From assembly GCA_002399265.1 (NCBI GenBank), contig DHDG01000063.1, positions 78,144 to 85,473 on the forward strand: 7,330 nucleotides of DNA. The letters are read 5' to 3'. A program made the translations under genes and the position numbers. Shown piece by piece: positions 5,735 to 7,330 of this stretch. The stretch comes from Firmicutes bacterium UBA4882. Its GTDB lineage: Bacteria; Bacillota; UBA4882. Below the pieces are notes generated by a model that was not told where the DNA came from, ran no database searches, and saw only the letters and a program-made list of their open reading frames with translations. Position 1 is the stretch's first letter; each line of letters starts with the position of its first letter.

Positions 5735-6271
5735 ATGAAATCTATTGTGATTGGCATTTCCGGCGGCATTGCGTGCTATAAAACAGCGGAGATCGTGAAC
5801 GCGCTGGTCAAGAAGGGGCATCATGTGGACGTAATCATGACTGCAAACGCCCAAAAGTTCGTCACACCACTGACGTTTCAAACATTATCGCAAAACAAGG
5901 TGATCGCCGATATGTTCGCGCCAGTCGACACTTGGGATGTGCAGCATATCTCTATTGCAAAGAAGGCGGACGTTTTTGTTGTCGTACCGGCAACGGCCAA
6001 TGTGATCGGGAAAATCGCTGGTGGTATCGCTGATGATATGCTGACCACAACAATTATGGCAGCAACATGCCGTAAAATAATAGCACCCGCCATGAATACC
6101 GCCATGTGGGAAAATCCGATTGTCCAGGATAATCTGAGGAAGCTCAGGAATTATGGCTACGAGGTTCTAGACACCGATTCCGGCCGCCTGGCCTGCGGGG
6201 ATATCGGTGCGGGCAAGCTTCTGCAGTGGGAAAAAATCGTAGAAATCATATTGAAGGAAAAGGAAAACTGA
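5735..6271 (+). CDS. coaC: Phosphopantothenoylcysteine decarboxylase
   Basis: CoaC oxidatively decarboxylates 4'-phosphopantothenoyl-cysteine to 4'-phosphopantetheine using bound FMN. The 178-residue protein is a complete stand-alone flavoprotein of the HFCD family: GISGGIACYK (7-16) for FMN binding, the catalytic His71 in VQHISIAKKAD, VVPATANVIGKIAGGIADD (83-101), the PxMNxxMW motif with Asn121 (PAMNTAMWENP, 118-128), and the active-site Cys154 in ACGDIGAGK (153-161). The Cys separates it from EpiD/MrsD-type peptide decarboxylases and, with the neighbouring coaB, from UbiX-like flavin enzymes. The ATG at 5735 is preferred: GGGAG (5721-5725) lies 9 bases upstream, whereas the GTG at 5729 would be only 3 bases away. 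It lies 15 bases after coaB and 7 before coaX. Confidence 0.96.
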   Translation: MKSIVIGISGGIACYKTAEIVNALVKKGHHVDVIMTANAQKFVTPLTFQTLSQNKVIADMFAPVDTWDVQHISIAKKADVFVVVPATANVIGKIAGGIADDMLTTTIMAATCRKIIAPAMNTAMWENPIVQDNLRKLRNYGYEVLDTDSGRLACGDIGAGKLLQWEKIVEIILKEKEN

Positions 6272-6278
6272 CGGGAAC

Positions 6279-7103
6279 ATGATACTGGTAGCAGATGCGG
6301 GCAACACACATATTAAGCTTGGCATTTATGATCAAGAGAGGCTGATTGCGAAAGCCCGCTTGCTGACGAAAATGCCCAAGTTGCCGGAAGAGTTCGAACA
6401 GGATATTGCGAGCATTTTACGTGACAATGAGATCAATGCCGGGGATATTGAAGCGATCGCTGTAGCGACAGTCGCGTCCGCAATCACCACGCAAGCGTTT
6501 CTGGAAGGTCTGAGCAAGCTCTTTGCGGTTGAGCCGCTTGTAGTAAACACTGAGATGAGAACCGGAATAGAGATCAGAACGGATGTCCCGGCCGAACTCG
6601 GCATCGATCGTCTGGTGAATGCGGCGGCAGCGTTCCATGAATACGGAGGCGGAGGTCCGCTTTTGGTGGTCGACTTCGGCACCGCTACTACCTACGACGT
6701 GATTACTCAAAAAGGAGAGTTTCTTGGAGGAGTCATCGCACCTGGAATAAGGAGCTGTGCCGAGGCTTTATGGGAGAAGACTGCTAAGCTGCCTATTGTG
6801 GAGATTGAAAAGCCGGACAGGGTCATGGGAACAAATACGGTAGACAGCATGAAATCCGGCATCTTTTACGGTTATCTGGGGCAGTTCGAGTATTTGGTCC
6901 GTCATCTGAAAGAAGAACTGGAGACTAGGACGGAAACGGAGACGAAGACGGAGATGGAGACGGGGACGGATTTTAAGGTTATCGCCACCGGAGGACTGGC
7001 AGGCATTTTTAGAGGGAACACCAACGCCATTGATATCTTTGATTCAGAGTTGACGCTGAAGGGATTAAGCTATATTTCTAAAATACACCAGTTGCCTCGT
7101 TGA
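6279..7103 (+). CDS. coaX: Type III pantothenate kinase
   Basis: CoaX phosphorylates pantothenate, the first step of CoA synthesis. Type III kinases belong to the ASKHA (acetate and sugar kinase/Hsc70/actin) fold, need a monovalent cation, and are not feedback-inhibited by CoA as the type I enzyme is. Visible motifs are VADAGNTHIKLG (4-15), the phosphate-1 loop with Asp6; ELGIDRLVNA (106-115), whose Asp110 is the likely catalytic base; LLVVDFGTATTYDVI (128-142); GGVIAPG (150-156); TVDSMKSGIFYG (187-198); and VIATGGLAGIF (234-244). It has 274 residues, slightly above the usual 255-260, and the surplus is a repetitive Glu/Thr stretch (215-231) encoded by a hexanucleotide repeat. The start is ATG 6279, with purine-rich AGGAAAAGGAAA upstream inside coaC. 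It is the last gene of the operon; no clear terminator follows. Lack of CoA feedback in this class fits control at the transcript level, as the leader suggests. Confidence 0.95.
   Translation: MILVADAGNTHIKLGIYDQERLIAKARLLTKMPKLPEEFEQDIASILRDNEINAGDIEAIAVATVASAITTQAFLEGLSKLFAVEPLVVNTEMRTGIEIRTDVPAELGIDRLVNAAAAFHEYGGGGPLLVVDFGTATTYDVITQKGEFLGGVIAPGIRSCAEALWEKTAKLPIVEIEKPDRVMGTNTVDSMKSGIFYGYLGQFEYLVRHLKEELETRTETETKTEMETGTDFKVIATGGLAGIFRGNTNAIDIFDSELTLKGLSYISKIHQLPR
6921..6968 (+). repeat. In-frame hexanucleotide repeat (RRG-ACG type) in coaX
   Basis: Eight consecutive 6-base units of the form purine-purine-purine plus ACG (with some changes) encode the dipeptides ET-RT-ET-ET-KT-EM-ET-GT. The period is a multiple of three, so copy-number changes would lengthen or shorten the protein without a frameshift. 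It lies between the helix ending HLKEEL and the strand KVIATGG, a position where a surface loop can vary. Confidence 0.85.
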
Positions 7104-7118
7104 TCGAAAGTATGTTAT

Positions 7119-7194
7119 TATAATAAGGTCGCCCCGGTGCGGACAGGTAATGTGAGCCGTAGCAGGCATTCAGAATCAGGTTCAGCAGTCCGTA
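7119..7194 (+). other. Post-operon segment with -10-like box and possible RNA hairpin
   Basis: A perfect TATAAT (7119-7124) follows the coaX stop by 15 bases, but its nearest -35 candidates (TTGCCT at 7092, TTGATC at 7100) have wrong spacings of 21 and 13. Downstream, TGCGGAC (7138-7144) can pair with GTCCGTA (7188-7194), 7 bp including one G-U, around a 43-base loop. There is no T-tract, so this is not a convincing operon terminator. It may be a small RNA, an mRNA 3' structure or chance. Confidence 0.2.
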
Positions 7195-7195
7195 C

Positions 7196-7218
7196 CAGAT
7201 ATAGCAGATATAGCAGAT
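7196..7218 (+). repeat. Tandem 9-mer CAGATATAG x2 plus partial
   Basis: Two exact copies of CAGATATAG (7196-7204, 7205-7213) and the start of a third (CAGAT, 7214-7218) run into a short T run. The repeat lies in the non-coding stretch between coaX and the next promoter. No function is evident. Confidence 0.75.
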
Positions 7219-7244
7219 TTTTACCGGAATGCACAGACTTTTGC

Positions 7245-7273
7245 TTGACGGCGGCGACGAGTTGTGGTAATCT
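7245..7273 (+). promoter_or_regulatory. Strong sigma-A-type promoter for a gene beyond the window
   Basis: TTGACG (7245-7250) is separated by 17 bases from TAATCT (7268-7273): five of six consensus bases at -35, an acceptable -10 and ideal spacing. The predicted start is near 7280. Nothing that could be a gene fits between it and the window end, so it drives a transcript whose product lies outside. Confidence 0.7.
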
Positions 7274-7279
7274 AATAAA

Positions 7280-7314
7280 GCGGTTCACCAATGGAAATGC
7301 CATTGGGAAGCCGT
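7280..7314 (+). other. Hairpin at the predicted 5' end of the next transcript
   Basis: GCGGTT (7280-7285) pairs with AGCCGT (7309-7314), six pairs including two G-U, around a CA/GA 2x2 internal loop, and CCAATGG (7288-7294) pairs perfectly with CCATTGG (7300-7306) around the loop AAATG. A second small hairpin, GTCT (7313-7316) with AGAC (7321-7324), overlaps its base. No T-tract follows within the window. It could be a 5' stabilising structure, the start of a structured leader or a non-coding RNA; I recognise no known riboswitch consensus in the 50 bases available. Confidence 0.45.
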
Positions 7315-7330
7315 CTCAGAAGACTCATGG

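Noticed and set aside
5405..5881. 158-residue open frame antisense across the coaB-coaC junction
   Set aside because: It spans two well-supported genes on the other strand, has no recognisable family and is explained by codon bias shadowing.
1..7330. CRISPR arrays, tRNA or rRNA genes, transposase genes, defence systems
   Set aside because: No regularly spaced repeats, cloverleaf-like sequence, rRNA sequence or such protein families are visible on either strand.

Overview
The window reads as a chromosomal segment of a spore-forming member of the Bacillota, most likely class Clostridia. This rests on a SPOCS/DUF3794 protein of the kind linked to spore coats, a DUF2520-type ketopantoate reductase candidate instead of PanE, separate CoaB and CoaC proteins, a type III pantothenate kinase, strong AGGAGG-like ribosome binding sites and common GTG/TTG starts. 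I cannot name a genus. I see no phage, insertion sequence, CRISPR, tRNA or rRNA.

Layout. Positions 58-603 (minus strand) encode a single-domain DUF3794 protein. A divergent intergenic region of about 230 bp follows, then deoD (834-1535, plus), a trimeric purine nucleoside phosphorylase. Downstream of deoD is a short repeat/palindrome segment (1551-1622), probably its terminator or an extragenic palindromic repeat. From 1629 a sigma-A-like promoter and a leader of about 160 nt precede a tight seven-gene operon: panG-like (1823-2707), panB (2697-3551), panC (3555-4418), panD (4460-4843), coaB (4847-5719), coaC (5735-6271) and coaX (6279-7103). The last 227 bp carry no gene but hold a 9-bp tandem repeat, a very good promoter (7245-7273) and a hairpin that begins at the predicted transcription start. 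The gene that promoter serves lies outside the window.

How the genes work together. PanB makes ketopantoate, the DUF2520 protein probably reduces it to pantoate, PanD makes beta-alanine from aspartate, and PanC joins pantoate to beta-alanine to give pantothenate. CoaX phosphorylates pantothenate, CoaB adds cysteine and CoaC decarboxylates the product to 4'-phosphopantetheine. One transcript therefore carries the route from alpha-ketoisovalerate and aspartate to phosphopantetheine; only the last two CoA steps (CoaD, CoaE) are absent here.

The most interesting signal is in the pan leader. A 14-bp terminator stem with a T-tract sits directly before the panG ribosome binding site, and an upstream segment can form a competing 11-bp helix with its 5' arm. 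That is the architecture of a transcription attenuator or riboswitch. Other points are an in-frame hexanucleotide repeat in coaX, an apparent low-complexity insertion in CoaB, and several short tandem repeats at gene ends.
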